This document shows, piece after piece, positions 51,845-61,099 of a stretch of 64,000 nt of DNA. Origin of the DNA: Deinococcus cellulosilyticus NBRC 106333 = KACC 11606. GTDB lineage: Bacteria > Deinococcota > Deinococci > Deinococcales > Deinococcaceae. Position 1 is the stretch's first letter. Each line of letters starts with the position of its first letter. Below the pieces are notes generated by a model that was not told where the DNA came from, ran no database searches, and worked only from the letters and a program-made list of their open reading frames with translations. Where the stretch lies: NCBI RefSeq assembly GCF_007990775.1, contig NZ_BJXB01000020.1, positions 1 through 64,000 on the forward strand. The letters are read 5' to 3'. The position numbers and the translations under genes were made by a program.

Positions 51845-51880
51845 ACACTACTTGATACGTATCAAGCTGTCAAGTATAGT
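51845..51880. promoter_or_regulatory. Divergent overlapping promoters with LexA-type operator
   Basis: The perfect palindrome CTTGATACGTATCAAG (51851-51866) lies inside both promoters. Minus strand (lexA operon): -35 TTGACA (51868-51873), 17 bases, -10 TAGTGT (51845-51850). Plus strand (SRAP gene): -35 TTGATA (51852-51857), 17 bases, -10 TATAGT (51875-51880). One repressor dimer could silence both. Confidence 0.75.
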
Positions 51881-51904
51881 CAGTTATGACACGGTAAAAA
51901 AGGA

Positions 51905-51927
51905 CCATTGCACCCAGAGTGCAACGG
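51905..51927 (+). other. Hairpin in the SRAP gene leader
   Basis: CCATTGCAC and GTGCAACGG around CCAGA pair with one mismatch, then TTCGGGGTTTTT. This looks like a weak terminator or attenuator about 20 bases after the predicted start of transcription. Confidence 0.4.
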
Positions 51928-51975
51928 TTCGGGGTTTTTGTGAGTCCTTTTTGAAGCACCAACAGGAGAAACACC

Positions 51976-52602
51976 ATGTGCGGACGCATCACCGGACACC
52001 ACGACGGACACTTCATCTGGAACATCAAATACCACGGCCCCTGGAATTTCGCACGAGAACTCAGGCCCACCGAGCCCTACCCGATCATCCGAAAAAGGCC
52101 CGGCACCGATGAACTGGAAGCCCTCTCTGCCCGCTGGGGTCTGATTCCCTCTTTCTGTCAGGGAGAAGAGGACCTCAAAAAATTCAAGCTGACCTTCAAT
52201 GCCCGCTCCGAAACCGCCCACACCCTGCCCAGTTACCGCAGGCCCTTCCAGACCCAGCGTTGCCTCGTGCAGATCTCGAATTTCGTGGAGTGGAAGAGGG
52301 ACGGCAAACGCAAAGAGAAGTTTCTGTTTTCCAGTGCCAGTGGTGGCCCCCTCATCGTGGCCGGGCTGTGGGATTTCTGGATGGGCAAAGAGGGACTCGT
52401 GCACTCTTTCACCCTTCTGACCTGCCCCCCAAACAAAACCGTCTCCAGCTTTCATGACCGGATGCCCGTGATTCTGGGCCAGGCCAGTGCGAGGGAGTGG
52501 CTGGAGCAGCGCACCGTGACCCAGTTGCAAACCCTCCTCAGACCCTGCCCTTCATCCTGGCTGACCGTCACCCCTGCAGATCCAGTGCTGGTGGCGGTGT
52601 GA
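51976..52602 (+). CDS. SRAP domain protein (YedK/HMCES-like)
   Basis: Protein of 208 residues of the SOS-response-associated peptidase family. The start MCGRITG exposes Cys2 after Met removal; conserved features FNARSETAH, SNFVEWKR (Glu) and SSFHDRMPVIL (His) form the active centre that makes a stable thiazolidine cross-link with abasic sites in single-stranded DNA, protecting them. A strong AGGAG precedes the ATG. The gene is divergent from the lexA-like operon and shares its operator. Confidence 0.93.
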   Translation: MCGRITGHHDGHFIWNIKYHGPWNFARELRPTEPYPIIRKRPGTDELEALSARWGLIPSFCQGEEDLKKFKLTFNARSETAHTLPSYRRPFQTQRCLVQISNFVEWKRDGKRKEKFLFSSASGGPLIVAGLWDFWMGKEGLVHSFTLLTCPPNKTVSSFHDRMPVILGQASAREWLEQRTVTQLQTLLRPCPSSWLTVTPADPVLVAV

Positions 52603-52675
52603 GCGTGGTGGGTATGCCTTCAACCCCTCAAGTTTTCATGATGGAACACACCCTTTTGATTCCAGGGAGGAATTC

Positions 52676-53383
52676 ATGCGTCAAACAAGTATAAAACGTC
52701 TTTATCTGATGGAAGTGGGGTCCATGCCCGAATACCAGATTCCGGTGGTGTGCTACCTGGTGCAAACCAGGGACGGCAAAAACATCCTGATCGACACGGG
52801 CCTCCCAGAAACGATCCCGCAAGAGGAAGCGGACTTCGAGAACGGCCAGGACGTGATCCAGCAACTCTCCAGGATCGGTCTGACCCCAGACAACATTGAC
52901 ACCGTGATTTCCACCCACTATGACATTGACCATGCTGGACGGCATGGGGCCTTCACTCGCGCCAAATACGTGGTGCAGCAGGTTCACCATGAAGACGCCC
53001 TGTCCGGCAACCCCCGTTATGCGGCCCTGAGAGCTGAATGGGACCAGCCGATGGAACGCATCCAGCTGGTGCAGGGGGACATGGAACTCTTTCCCGGTCT
53101 GCAACTGCTTGAAACCAGCGGACATGTGCCAGGGCACCAGTCGGTGCTGCTGGAATTGCCAGAGACAGGAAAGGTCTTGCTCACAGTGGACGCTGTCCCT
53201 TTCGCTGAGGGCTTCACCCGGGACGCTCCACTGAACGACCACAACCCCGACCCTGAACAGGCCCGGAAGAGCACCCTCAAACTGCTGGATCTGGTGGAAC
53301 ACGGACAGGTCAACCTGGTCATCTTCGGGCATGAGCGGGCACAGTGGGATGGCCTGAAGAAGCTGCCTGAATTTTACGGTTGA
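52676..53383 (+). CDS. AHL-lactonase-like metallo-beta-lactamase-fold hydrolase
   Basis: Protein of 235 residues with the metallo-beta-lactamase motif HYDIDHAGRHG (HxDxDH), ETSGHVPGHQSVLL, the bridging Asp in LTVDAV and His in VIFGHE. The pattern and N-terminal RLYLMEVGSMPEYQIPVVCYLV are those of N-acyl homoserine lactone lactonases of the AttM/AiiA type. Real substrate may be another lactone. GGGAGGA precedes the ATG by six bases. Confidence 0.85.
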   Translation: MRQTSIKRLYLMEVGSMPEYQIPVVCYLVQTRDGKNILIDTGLPETIPQEEADFENGQDVIQQLSRIGLTPDNIDTVISTHYDIDHAGRHGAFTRAKYVVQQVHHEDALSGNPRYAALRAEWDQPMERIQLVQGDMELFPGLQLLETSGHVPGHQSVLLELPETGKVLLTVDAVPFAEGFTRDAPLNDHNPDPEQARKSTLKLLDLVEHGQVNLVIFGHERAQWDGLKKLPEFYG

Positions 53384-53444
53384 GACTCCCTGGCCCCACA
53401 TGGTGGCCATGCCCCGGACCATGTCCGGTAAACCTGGAGGAAAC

Positions 53445-53867
53445 ATGAAACAACGCATCCATCTGGTGTTGCTTGGGGTGCAAAACCTGCAAGCCTCCGT
53501 GGCGTTCTACGAAGGGCTCGGCTGGAAGAAAAGCCCATCTGGCAACCCCGAATTCGTGCTTTTTGACCTGGGAGGGGTGGTGATGGGACTGCAATCCAGG
53601 GAGGCCTTTGCCGCCGATGCCCGTTTTCAGAACGGCCAGGGGCAGGGCTTTCCAGGGATGGCCCTGGCCCACGTGACCACCACCCCCCAGGAGGTGTACA
53701 AGATGATGGAGCGGGCAGCGTCCCTGGGGGCCACCATCCACCGTGCCGCAGGCCCCAACCCCTGGGGCCACAGCGGTTACTTCGCTGACCCTGACGGTCA
53801 CCTCTTTGAGGTGCTCTATGAAGACGGCTGGACATTCGCCCCGGAGGGACACCTGGCGATCCAGTGA
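53445..53867 (+). CDS. VOC family protein
   Basis: Protein of 140 residues with VOC/glyoxalase-like modules: HLVLLGVQNLQASVAFYEGLGW at the start and SGYFADPDGHLFEVLYEDGWTF near the end. Ligand set is not complete for glyoxalase I, so function is open. Its start follows CTGGAGG; it lies 60 bases after the lactonase gene and could be in one transcript with it. Confidence 0.87.
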   Translation: MKQRIHLVLLGVQNLQASVAFYEGLGWKKSPSGNPEFVLFDLGGVVMGLQSREAFAADARFQNGQGQGFPGMALAHVTTTPQEVYKMMERAASLGATIHRAAGPNPWGHSGYFADPDGHLFEVLYEDGWTFAPEGHLAIQ

Positions 53868-53899
53868 TCCCCTGAGCAGACTTCAGGCCCTTTTACCCC

Positions 53900-54865
53900 T
53901 CAGGAATTGCGCCGGTACAGGTGTAAACTGCTGTCTTCCAGGATCACACAGAGGGTCCCGTCCTGCAGGAATTCCACCGATGAGATGTTTTTCTGTTCTT
54001 TCATCCGTTGCAGGACCTTGCCCTGGGCATCCAGCACCAGGATGCCGCCAAAACGTCCCGCCAGCAGGATTTCTCCCTGGGGGGTCTTCTTGATCACGGT
54101 GGCACACACCTCCACCTGCAGCGTCTGGAGTTTTTTGCTGGCAGGATCGTAGATGTTCAGCTGGCAGAGTTTGGGTTTGCTGCTGGAGAAATACACCCGG
54201 TGGGTTGCAGGGTCTGCCATGAGGGCACGTGGAAGGTATTCATTTTCTGCAATTTTCTGGGTTTTGCGGGTGTTCAGGTCCAGCTTCACCACGCTGTAGT
54301 GGTCGTCAATGAAATACACATTGTTGCCGTCCACACTGCCCATTTCATTGAAACTGTCGTTGCCTTTGAGGTCCAGCACTGCCTCCGCCTTGCCGATTTC
54401 ACTGTGCATGATGTCCCCCTGGGTGCTGGTGAAAACCACCTTGTTGATGCCCGGAGACAGGGAGAGCATGTCGTCTTCACAGCTGTTCACATAACCCCGG
54501 GGCAACTGGGCTTTCAGGGGGTGCGTCAGGTCCTTCAGGTCGTGCAACGTCAGGTCAAGGCCCCGCAGGTAGAACTGGTGGTCGTTGATGAACTTGAGAT
54601 CACACACCGGAAAAGAAAGGGGCATCACCTGCCGGGTCTTTCCAGTGACAGCATCAAAGGCATACACAGCCCGGTTTTCATTCACACCGGGAACAAAAAA
54701 GAGCTGGTTTCCCACCGTGTCTGACGCAATGCAGGCCTCGAAGTCCAGCATGCAGGAAGATCCCGCCACCGGAGCGGGAACGGTTTGCAGGGACGCGTAA
54801 AGGTCTCTGGCACTGGCCCCTCCCAGCAGGGAGACACCCAACAAAAGCATTTTGAAGACAGTCAT
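53900..54865 (-). CDS. Secreted beta-propeller-like protein
   Basis: Protein of 321 residues with a Sec signal peptide (FKMLLLGVSLLGGASA). The mature part consists of repeated strands with alternating hydrophobic residues (NQLFFVPGVNENRAVYAFDAVTGKTRQVM; HRVYFSSSKPKLCQLNIYDPASKKLQTLQV) typical of a beta-propeller with six or seven blades. TATGCT seven bases before the ATG supports a leaderless transcript. Cys residues may form disulfides. No catalytic motif; converges with the VOC gene. Confidence 0.68.
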   Translation of the reverse strand: MTVFKMLLLGVSLLGGASARDLYASLQTVPAPVAGSSCMLDFEACIASDTVGNQLFFVPGVNENRAVYAFDAVTGKTRQVMPLSFPVCDLKFINDHQFYLRGLDLTLHDLKDLTHPLKAQLPRGYVNSCEDDMLSLSPGINKVVFTSTQGDIMHSEIGKAEAVLDLKGNDSFNEMGSVDGNNVYFIDDHYSVVKLDLNTRKTQKIAENEYLPRALMADPATHRVYFSSSKPKLCQLNIYDPASKKLQTLQVEVCATVIKKTPQGEILLAGRFGGILVLDAQGKVLQRMKEQKNISSVEFLQDGTLCVILEDSSLHLYRRNS

Positions 54866-55105
54866 CGGGCCAAGCATAACATGTGCCTGCACGGCAAAAA
54901 TGAGCTGTTTTTCGTGTTCAATGCAGGAACCTGCAACCCTGCTGGAAGATGAAACCCTTTCCTTTTTCGACCCGGTTCAGGGACTGAAGGTGGGGTTTCT
55001 CCCCTGTGCGAATGGAAAGCCACAACGTATCATGCTGAAAGGACCTTTTTTTGAATGGGCTCCACAATCCACTGAAGCATTTCATTGCACGCTGGAGGAA
55101 TCACA

Positions 55106-57601
55106 ATGCGAATTTTCCCGAAGACCCTCACCCTGGGCCTGATGCTTGTTGCCTCTGCCCACGCCACCCAGGTGGAAATCATCCTGGACGCCTCGGGCAG
55201 CATGTACACCAAACTTGAAAACGGCCAGAGCCGCATCCAGGTGGCCAGAAGTGTGCTCTCTGGCTTCATTGCCAGCCTGCCCGATGATCCACAGCTGAAT
55301 GTGGGCCTCAGGGTGTACGGGGGCAAAACCACCGAGGGGAGCAGCTGCGAGGACAGCCAGCTGGTCCTCCCCATCTCTGGAATCAACCGCACTGCGCTTC
55401 AGGACACGGTGCGCAAAACCGCTCCCAAAGGGGCGACCCCCATTGCCTACTCGCTGCAGCAGGCCGCCAGTGATTTTGCTCCGGGAGACGACAGAAAGGT
55501 GATTGTGCTGGTCACCGACGGCATGGAGTCCTGCGGTGGGGACCTGAAAGCCAGCCTGAACCCGTTCAAGGAACGGGGCCTTGAGGTGGATCTGCGCATC
55601 ATTGGCATTGACCTGGATGCGAAAGCCCAGCAGGCCTTCCAGGGACTGGGCACCTTTGAGAACACCACCACCGCAACAGGGCTCGCCCGGGCGCTTGGCA
55701 AGGCCGTCGAGCAGGTGGTGCAGGTGGTGGATGAGAAAGCACAGCTCGACATCCAGCTCACCCAGGGAGGTGCTCCCTTCCAATCCAGTGGCACCGTCAC
55801 GCTGACCAGTGCTGCAGGGGGTGAGCGTCTGGTGTTGCAGGCGCAGAACACAACGGGACTTTTTGGCGGGCAGGTGAGGGTGGGCAGTTACAGCCTGCAC
55901 ATCAACACCCCTGCAGGGGTGAGATCCTACTCTGGAGTGGTGGTCAACCCGGGGCAGAACAGCTACCGTTTCGAGGCCGCCGATCCAGCAAAACCGGTCA
56001 GGGTCACCGTGCATCCGTCCACGCCCGTGATGGGAAGCACCATCACCGTGGATGTGCAGAATGTCCCCGAGGACGGTCTGGACGCCTACCTGAGGCTGGT
56101 GCACCCTGAGGACCCCGACTTCGAGAGTGGTTTTGAAACGTACGTGGGAAGCCAGAACGGGCAATTCAACGTGCGCCTGCCGGAGGCCCCGGAAACCCTG
56201 GAGTTCCGTTACGTGCGAAACCGCTCCGGGGAAATTGAAGTGCTGGGCCGCAGCAGCCCGTTTACCCCCAGGGACGTTCCTGCGACCCTGAAAATCGCAA
56301 ATCAGGTGAATGCCGGAGACCTGCTGCAGGTCGCCTGGACAGGCCCTGCCAACGGCAGCGATTACCTCACCGTGGTGAAAGCAGATGCCCCGGATGGGGC
56401 CTTTGACGTGACCCTGAACCTGTACGGACAGCCTGCCGTGACCCAGATCCGCCTTCCCTTCCAGCCAGGCCAGTACGAACTCAGGTACATGACCCCTGCA
56501 GGGCGGGTGCTGGGACGGGCGAAATTCACTGCCGTGCAGGGGAAATACAGCCTTCAGGCCCCGGCGAAAGTCAAAGTGGGGCAGGACATCGAGGTGCAGT
56601 TTCAGGGACCTGGACTCCCCAATGATCACATCACCCTGGTCCCCAAAGAAGCCCCTGCAGACCGGACCGACCAGCACTTCATGGCCGAACAACTGCAGGG
56701 CAAAGGCACCTTGCGGGTGCCGCAAACCCCAGGCGAATACCAGATCCGATACAACAATGGCATCGCTGGCCAGACCTTCGCTGTCCTTCCCCTCACCGTG
56801 GAAGGGGTGGAGTACAGTGTCAGTGCCCCGAAAAGTGCCCCTGCTGGCACCCAGATCAACATCCAGTGGAAGGGGGCCATTGCACCCGGAGATTACCTGA
56901 CCATCGTGCCCAGAGACACCCCCGATGGGCATTACCTGCAGACGGTCTCTGCAGACACCACTGGCCCGGTGCAGATGACGGTGCCGGTCCATCCCGGGGA
57001 GTACGAATTGCGTTACCAGAGTTCCGGACTGAACAACCAGGTGATGGCCCGCACCTTGATCACTGCGGTGCCCAGGCAGATCACCCTCACGTACCCGGCA
57101 TCGGTGATGGCAGGAAGCCTGCTGAGGGTGACCCCAAAAGGCCCCTTCCTTTCCGGCGATTACCTGACTGTGGTGCCTGACGGTGCCCCGGATGGGACTT
57201 ACCTGGCGCATGTCCCGGTGGATGGGGGAAATCCGGTCCTGGTGCAAACCCCCGAGGACGCAGGAGAATACGAAGTGCGCTACATGAACAGCCAGAATGA
57301 CGGGATGGTGGTGTACCGGCAGAAAATCACCCTCACCGAAGCGAAAGCCACCCTGAAAGGCCCAGCCACGGCCAGAGCAGGCAGCACGGTAAAGGTGACC
57401 TGGACGGGTCCTGGCGCAAGCACAGACCGGGTGGTGATTGCCCGCAAAGATTCAGATGCCAGCGAATGGATTTCCGAAATCACGCTGGGTCAGGTGATTC
57501 AACTGGACATCGGCCTCCCTGAAGAAACCGGGGAGTTTGAAGTGCGTTACCTCACCCAGGGCGGCAAGGTGCTGGCAGCGCTGCCCATCAAGGTGCAGTG
57601 A
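55106..57601 (+). CDS. Secreted VWA protein with repeated Ig-like modules
   Basis: Protein of 831 residues with a signal peptide (TLTLGLMLVASAHA). Residues about 22-210 form a von Willebrand A domain with the metal-binding DASGS motif (DxSxS), APKGATPIAYSL and VTDGMESCGG. From about residue 290 to the end, modules of about 90 residues recur, each closing with the signature G-E/Q-Y/F-E-L/V-R-Y (GQYELRYM, GEYQIRYN, GEYELRYQ, GEYEVRYM, GEFEVRYL) and each containing a GDYLTVV-like strand. A strong TGGAGGA site precedes the ATG at 55106. Likely an extracellular adhesion or protein-assembly factor. Confidence 0.82.
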   Translation: MRIFPKTLTLGLMLVASAHATQVEIILDASGSMYTKLENGQSRIQVARSVLSGFIASLPDDPQLNVGLRVYGGKTTEGSSCEDSQLVLPISGINRTALQDTVRKTAPKGATPIAYSLQQAASDFAPGDDRKVIVLVTDGMESCGGDLKASLNPFKERGLEVDLRIIGIDLDAKAQQAFQGLGTFENTTTATGLARALGKAVEQVVQVVDEKAQLDIQLTQGGAPFQSSGTVTLTSAAGGERLVLQAQNTTGLFGGQVRVGSYSLHINTPAGVRSYSGVVVNPGQNSYRFEAADPAKPVRVTVHPSTPVMGSTITVDVQNVPEDGLDAYLRLVHPEDPDFESGFETYVGSQNGQFNVRLPEAPETLEFRYVRNRSGEIEVLGRSSPFTPRDVPATLKIANQVNAGDLLQVAWTGPANGSDYLTVVKADAPDGAFDVTLNLYGQPAVTQIRLPFQPGQYELRYMTPAGRVLGRAKFTAVQGKYSLQAPAKVKVGQDIEVQFQGPGLPNDHITLVPKEAPADRTDQHFMAEQLQGKGTLRVPQTPGEYQIRYNNGIAGQTFAVLPLTVEGVEYSVSAPKSAPAGTQINIQWKGAIAPGDYLTIVPRDTPDGHYLQTVSADTTGPVQMTVPVHPGEYELRYQSSGLNNQVMARTLITAVPRQITLTYPASVMAGSLLRVTPKGPFLSGDYLTVVPDGAPDGTYLAHVPVDGGNPVLVQTPEDAGEYEVRYMNSQNDGMVVYRQKITLTEAKATLKGPATARAGSTVKVTWTGPGASTDRVVIARKDSDASEWISEITLGQVIQLDIGLPEETGEFEVRYLTQGGKVLAALPIKVQ

Positions 57602-57948
57602 GTGTCGCTCAGGACAGGAGGGGGGTTCCTTCCTGTTTTTTGCTGTTTAAGCACGTTTTCTGGAGACCCGGAGGGGACCTCCGCAACAGCCTGTGGATGT
57701 GGCACACTGGAGAACTCTTGGAATCCGAATCGGGCTGGAACCGCTCCGAAGGATGCCCTGCCACCAGCAACGTGCTCTCCTCTGTCTGGAATGGTTGGGA
57801 GTGCTCTGGCCCCATTTTTGTATGCGTTCCTCAAAGCAAGTGGTCCAGTGGGAAGCCGCATTGATGCTCCTTCGCCCTCAGACACCTTCAGGCCTGGAGT
57901 CGAATCCAGCAGCACCCAATTGTGCATGAGCTGTGAAAGGATGAACCC
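57602..57948. other. Gap without recognised features
   Basis: About 350 bases between two secreted-protein genes on the same strand; short frames lack signals. A T-rich tract near 57635-57650 could end transcription, but no clear hairpin precedes it. Confidence 0.35.
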
Positions 57949-59805
57949 ATGAAGCTGTTCTCCAGGAAATTGGTGTGGTCACTCATTCCGCTGATGCTGG
58001 TCTCCCTGCTGTGGCTGACCCTCACCTCCACAGCAGACGCACAATCCACCCCTCTGGCCTTCAAATCTCTGCTGGGCACTGGCACCGTGCAAGATGCCCG
58101 GTGGAATTCAGAGACCCGTACGTTGCTGGTGCTCACCCGGGCAAGTCTGCAGCTGCACGATCGGCAGGGCCACCTGCTGAAACGTCAACTGGTCCCTCCG
58201 GCCACCCATCAGAAACTGACCCTTGCACACGGAGGGCGCACGGCAGTGGCGGTGGGGCTGGAAGGGTTTTTTGAATGGAATCTGGACACCGACTCCACCC
58301 GTGAAATGCACTTTGATGTTGCGCTGGAAGACGAGAGCATCCTGAGCGTGCAGGTCACCGAACAGCAGGTGGTGCTGGTCACCAAACTGGAGGTTTTTCG
58401 TTTCAACCGCACCACCGGGAAAACCGAGCTTCGCATGCCTGCCGTTCCCGAGAAGGTGCAGGCCATTCTGGCAGAGGCGGTGGCTTTTTCCAGGGACGGC
58501 AAGTTGATGGCCCTCACCGACCGGGAGACCGGAGTGTGGCTGTACACTTCGGAAGGCCGCACCCTGTGGATCGCTCCTCACCAGAATCCGGAGCGCTGGC
58601 GCAAAATCCATGTGCAGTTCCTGCCGGGGGACCGCCAACTGCTGGTGGCCGATCCATCCATCTGGCAGGTGCTCGACGTGCAAACCGGGCAGGTAAAAGA
58701 AACATTGCGTGCCGCAGATCACGGGTCACTCCGGACATTCCCGCTGGAATTCACCGAACAAGACGGTCACCTGATCACCTCCACCCTCCAGGCCCAGACC
58801 GTCTGGTCCCTCGATCCCCTCAAGGTCGTTTCCCACACCCCTTTCAAACCCCAGTCAGGAGAGGTCCCCCGCAGTGCAGACGCATCCGTACTCGTCGACC
58901 TGAACGAACAGGGCCCCAGGGTGCTCGACGGGCAGACGGGAGAACTCCATCCCATCGAAGGGGTCAGCAAGCACGGGGACCTGGCCACCTTCATCCAGGG
59001 GGGAGCGCAGGTCATCGTCGCACCTCTGGGTGGAGGCCCCCTGAAGGTGCTGGACACCAGCACTTTCCAGCCCCTCCGTTCGGTGTCCCTCCCGGAGGGA
59101 GATCACCCTACAGTACACATCCAGGCCCACCCACAGACAGGACAATTGGTGGTGAGCTTTCACGACCAGGGACCCGCACTCTGGTCCTGGGAGACAGGCA
59201 AATGGACCCCCCTCGGTCTCCCGGAAGCCCGTGCCGTGCGCCTCAGCCCGGACGGGAACCTGGTGTACGGGAACCTGCAGCGTGACCTCATGGCCGAATG
59301 CGTGTGGACCCGCAGCGGCAAAAAGCTGAACTGCACTTCAGGCATCCTCTCTTTGAGTCCTCAGGGAAATCAGGCCACCCTCTGGGACGGCGATGCTTTC
59401 TGGATGCTTGACCCTTCACTCCAGAAACCCACGCCCCTGCACCTCCCCCCTGAAGCCACGGAAACCCACAGTGTGGGTTACCTGGGTGAGCAAGAGTTGC
59501 TTCTCCTGCATCCAGATGGTGCGGTGACGGTCGATTCAACGAGCGGCAAGGTGCTGGTTCGCTACCCGGCTGAGGGCTTTGTTCCATTCAGCTTCGCCGC
59601 CAGCAAGGGCCTGCTGGTGCTCGCTCACGGGCACAACCCGAAGGTGTACTCCCGCACCACCGGACAGTTGCTTCAGGAGCTGAAAGTGCGCGGGGAACAC
59701 GATAACACTGGAAGCATGCAATTCAATGCTGACGGCGCATTGCTGCTCACCACGGACCCCCAGGGGGTGATCGAAGTGTTCTCGGTCGTGCAGGGGCCCG
59801 GCTGA
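57949..59805 (+). CDS. Secreted WD40-like propeller protein
   Basis: Protein of 618 residues with a signal peptide (LVWSLIPLMLVSLLWLTLTSTADA). The body is two propellers' worth of blades with WD40/YncE-like strands (WNSETRTLLVLTRASLQLHDRQGHLL; VWSLDPLKVVSHTPFK; VRLSPDGNLVYGNLQ; MQFNADGALLLTTDPQGVIEVFSVVQ). No enzyme motif. Together with the 53900 and 55106 genes it forms a group of exported proteins, perhaps an envelope complex; they do not form one operon. Confidence 0.72.
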   Translation: MKLFSRKLVWSLIPLMLVSLLWLTLTSTADAQSTPLAFKSLLGTGTVQDARWNSETRTLLVLTRASLQLHDRQGHLLKRQLVPPATHQKLTLAHGGRTAVAVGLEGFFEWNLDTDSTREMHFDVALEDESILSVQVTEQQVVLVTKLEVFRFNRTTGKTELRMPAVPEKVQAILAEAVAFSRDGKLMALTDRETGVWLYTSEGRTLWIAPHQNPERWRKIHVQFLPGDRQLLVADPSIWQVLDVQTGQVKETLRAADHGSLRTFPLEFTEQDGHLITSTLQAQTVWSLDPLKVVSHTPFKPQSGEVPRSADASVLVDLNEQGPRVLDGQTGELHPIEGVSKHGDLATFIQGGAQVIVAPLGGGPLKVLDTSTFQPLRSVSLPEGDHPTVHIQAHPQTGQLVVSFHDQGPALWSWETGKWTPLGLPEARAVRLSPDGNLVYGNLQRDLMAECVWTRSGKKLNCTSGILSLSPQGNQATLWDGDAFWMLDPSLQKPTPLHLPPEATETHSVGYLGEQELLLLHPDGAVTVDSTSGKVLVRYPAEGFVPFSFAASKGLLVLAHGHNPKVYSRTTGQLLQELKVRGEHDNTGSMQFNADGALLLTTDPQGVIEVFSVVQGPG

Positions 59806-59941
59806 AGTGTCTGGAGGAAGACCACGGGTTCATGGTCTGTCAACCGGAGGGCCAATCGGGCGCAGCTTCACCTGGATGTGCTGTGTGTTCAATCCAGAAC
59901 TGGGCCGATCAGCCTCGCAGCCGTTTGAAGTTGTCAGGCAC

Positions 59942-61099
59942 TCACCCCTGTTCCATGCGCCGCACCCACTGGGGATCGACTGGCAGGGAAATGGGAATGC
60001 CCCCTTCTCTGGACGACAGGCGGATCGCCTGGGTGATCTCCTGGTCCAGCTTCGCCTGCAATGGGCCGTAACTGGGCTCGGTGCCGCTTGAAACGGCATT
60101 CACCAGGGACATCAGGCAGGAGGCCACCCCGATCTCATCGTCATGCCACTGCACCCCATGGCCCTTTTTGACGCTTTTGAAGGGGTTTTCCCACACCACC
60201 GTGGGGTGCTCAGGGAGTGGCGTGTGGGCCACAATTTGCCTGAGGGCTCCCCCGTCGTTGCGCTCCAGACGGCGCTCCAGGGTGATGAAGTGGGGGGCCT
60301 CCCGGTCGTGGGTGAGCACACTGAGGCGTTCATCGACGTCTCCCCCGATGCCGGTGGTGATGCCCATGCCTTTTTCCGCCAGGAAGCGGCTGCTGCGCCA
60401 CCACCTCAGCGCCGAGTCGTACCCCACATCCGTCCAGTGGTAAATGCCGATTCTTCCCCCCTCAAACTCGACCATGCCGTGCTCCTGGGTTTCGGTCCTG
60501 AGGCCCCGGCTCCCGGACAGCAGGGACCAGTGGGCGTCCAGCCCAAACTTCCGCACCATGCCGGTCACCGTGAGGGGGCGGGCATCAAACCCGAGGTAGC
60601 TGCGCATCACGCTCACCCCGTGGTAGCCGTGCCCGGCGAAATCGTTGAAAGAGGTGTGCACCCGGCCAAAAATCCCCAGTTCAATCAGTTTCAGTTTGAT
60701 CTGCTCGAGGGGACGGCGGTGGAACTGCTCGGCCACCTCCACCTTCACCCCTTTTCGCTGTGCGGCCTCAATGATCCGGTCGGCTTCCTCCAGGTCGTGC
60801 GCGATGGGGGTTTCCAGCAAGACACTGAGCCCATGCTCCACTACCATCAGACCGACCTCTCCGTTTGCCCCATAAGCCACCGAGACGATGCCGATCTGAG
60901 GGGCGGTGTGGTCGATGAGTTGTTGCAAGTCTGTGAAGTGGGGGACCTGCAGGCTTTCGCCAAGAGCACGGGCCGATCCTTCACTGCGGCCCCACACCGC
61001 CACCAGTTCCAGTTCCGGGAGGGCCTTGACGATGGGTCCATAAAGGTAATCCGACCGGGCAGCCGTTCCAATGATCGCCACGCGCATTTTCGGGTTCAT
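59942..61099 (-). CDS. Gfo/Idh/MocA family oxidoreductase
   Basis: NAD(P)-dependent oxidoreductase of 385 residues. The Rossmann part starts VAIIGTAARSDYLYGPIVKALPELELVAVWGR; VLLETPIAHDLEEADRIIEAAQRKGVKVEVAEQFHRRPL holds the E-x-P segment in place of the usual EKP (Thr for Lys, LLETP), a substitution that may affect catalysis or cofactor use. The C-terminal domain has the predicted sugar-binding strands. Start ATG 61099, seven bases after TAGACT. Substrate unknown, probably a sugar or inositol. Confidence 0.85.
   Translation of the reverse strand: MNPKMRVAIIGTAARSDYLYGPIVKALPELELVAVWGRSEGSARALGESLQVPHFTDLQQLIDHTAPQIGIVSVAYGANGEVGLMVVEHGLSVLLETPIAHDLEEADRIIEAAQRKGVKVEVAEQFHRRPLEQIKLKLIELGIFGRVHTSFNDFAGHGYHGVSVMRSYLGFDARPLTVTGMVRKFGLDAHWSLLSGSRGLRTETQEHGMVEFEGGRIGIYHWTDVGYDSALRWWRSSRFLAEKGMGITTGIGGDVDERLSVLTHDREAPHFITLERRLERNDGGALRQIVAHTPLPEHPTVVWENPFKSVKKGHGVQWHDDEIGVASCLMSLVNAVSSGTEPSYGPLQAKLDQEITQAIRLSSREGGIPISLPVDPQWVRRMEQG

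Noticed and set aside
55082..57247. 721-codon minus-strand ORF over the VWA gene
   Set aside because: Shadow frame of a repeat-rich gene; no motif.
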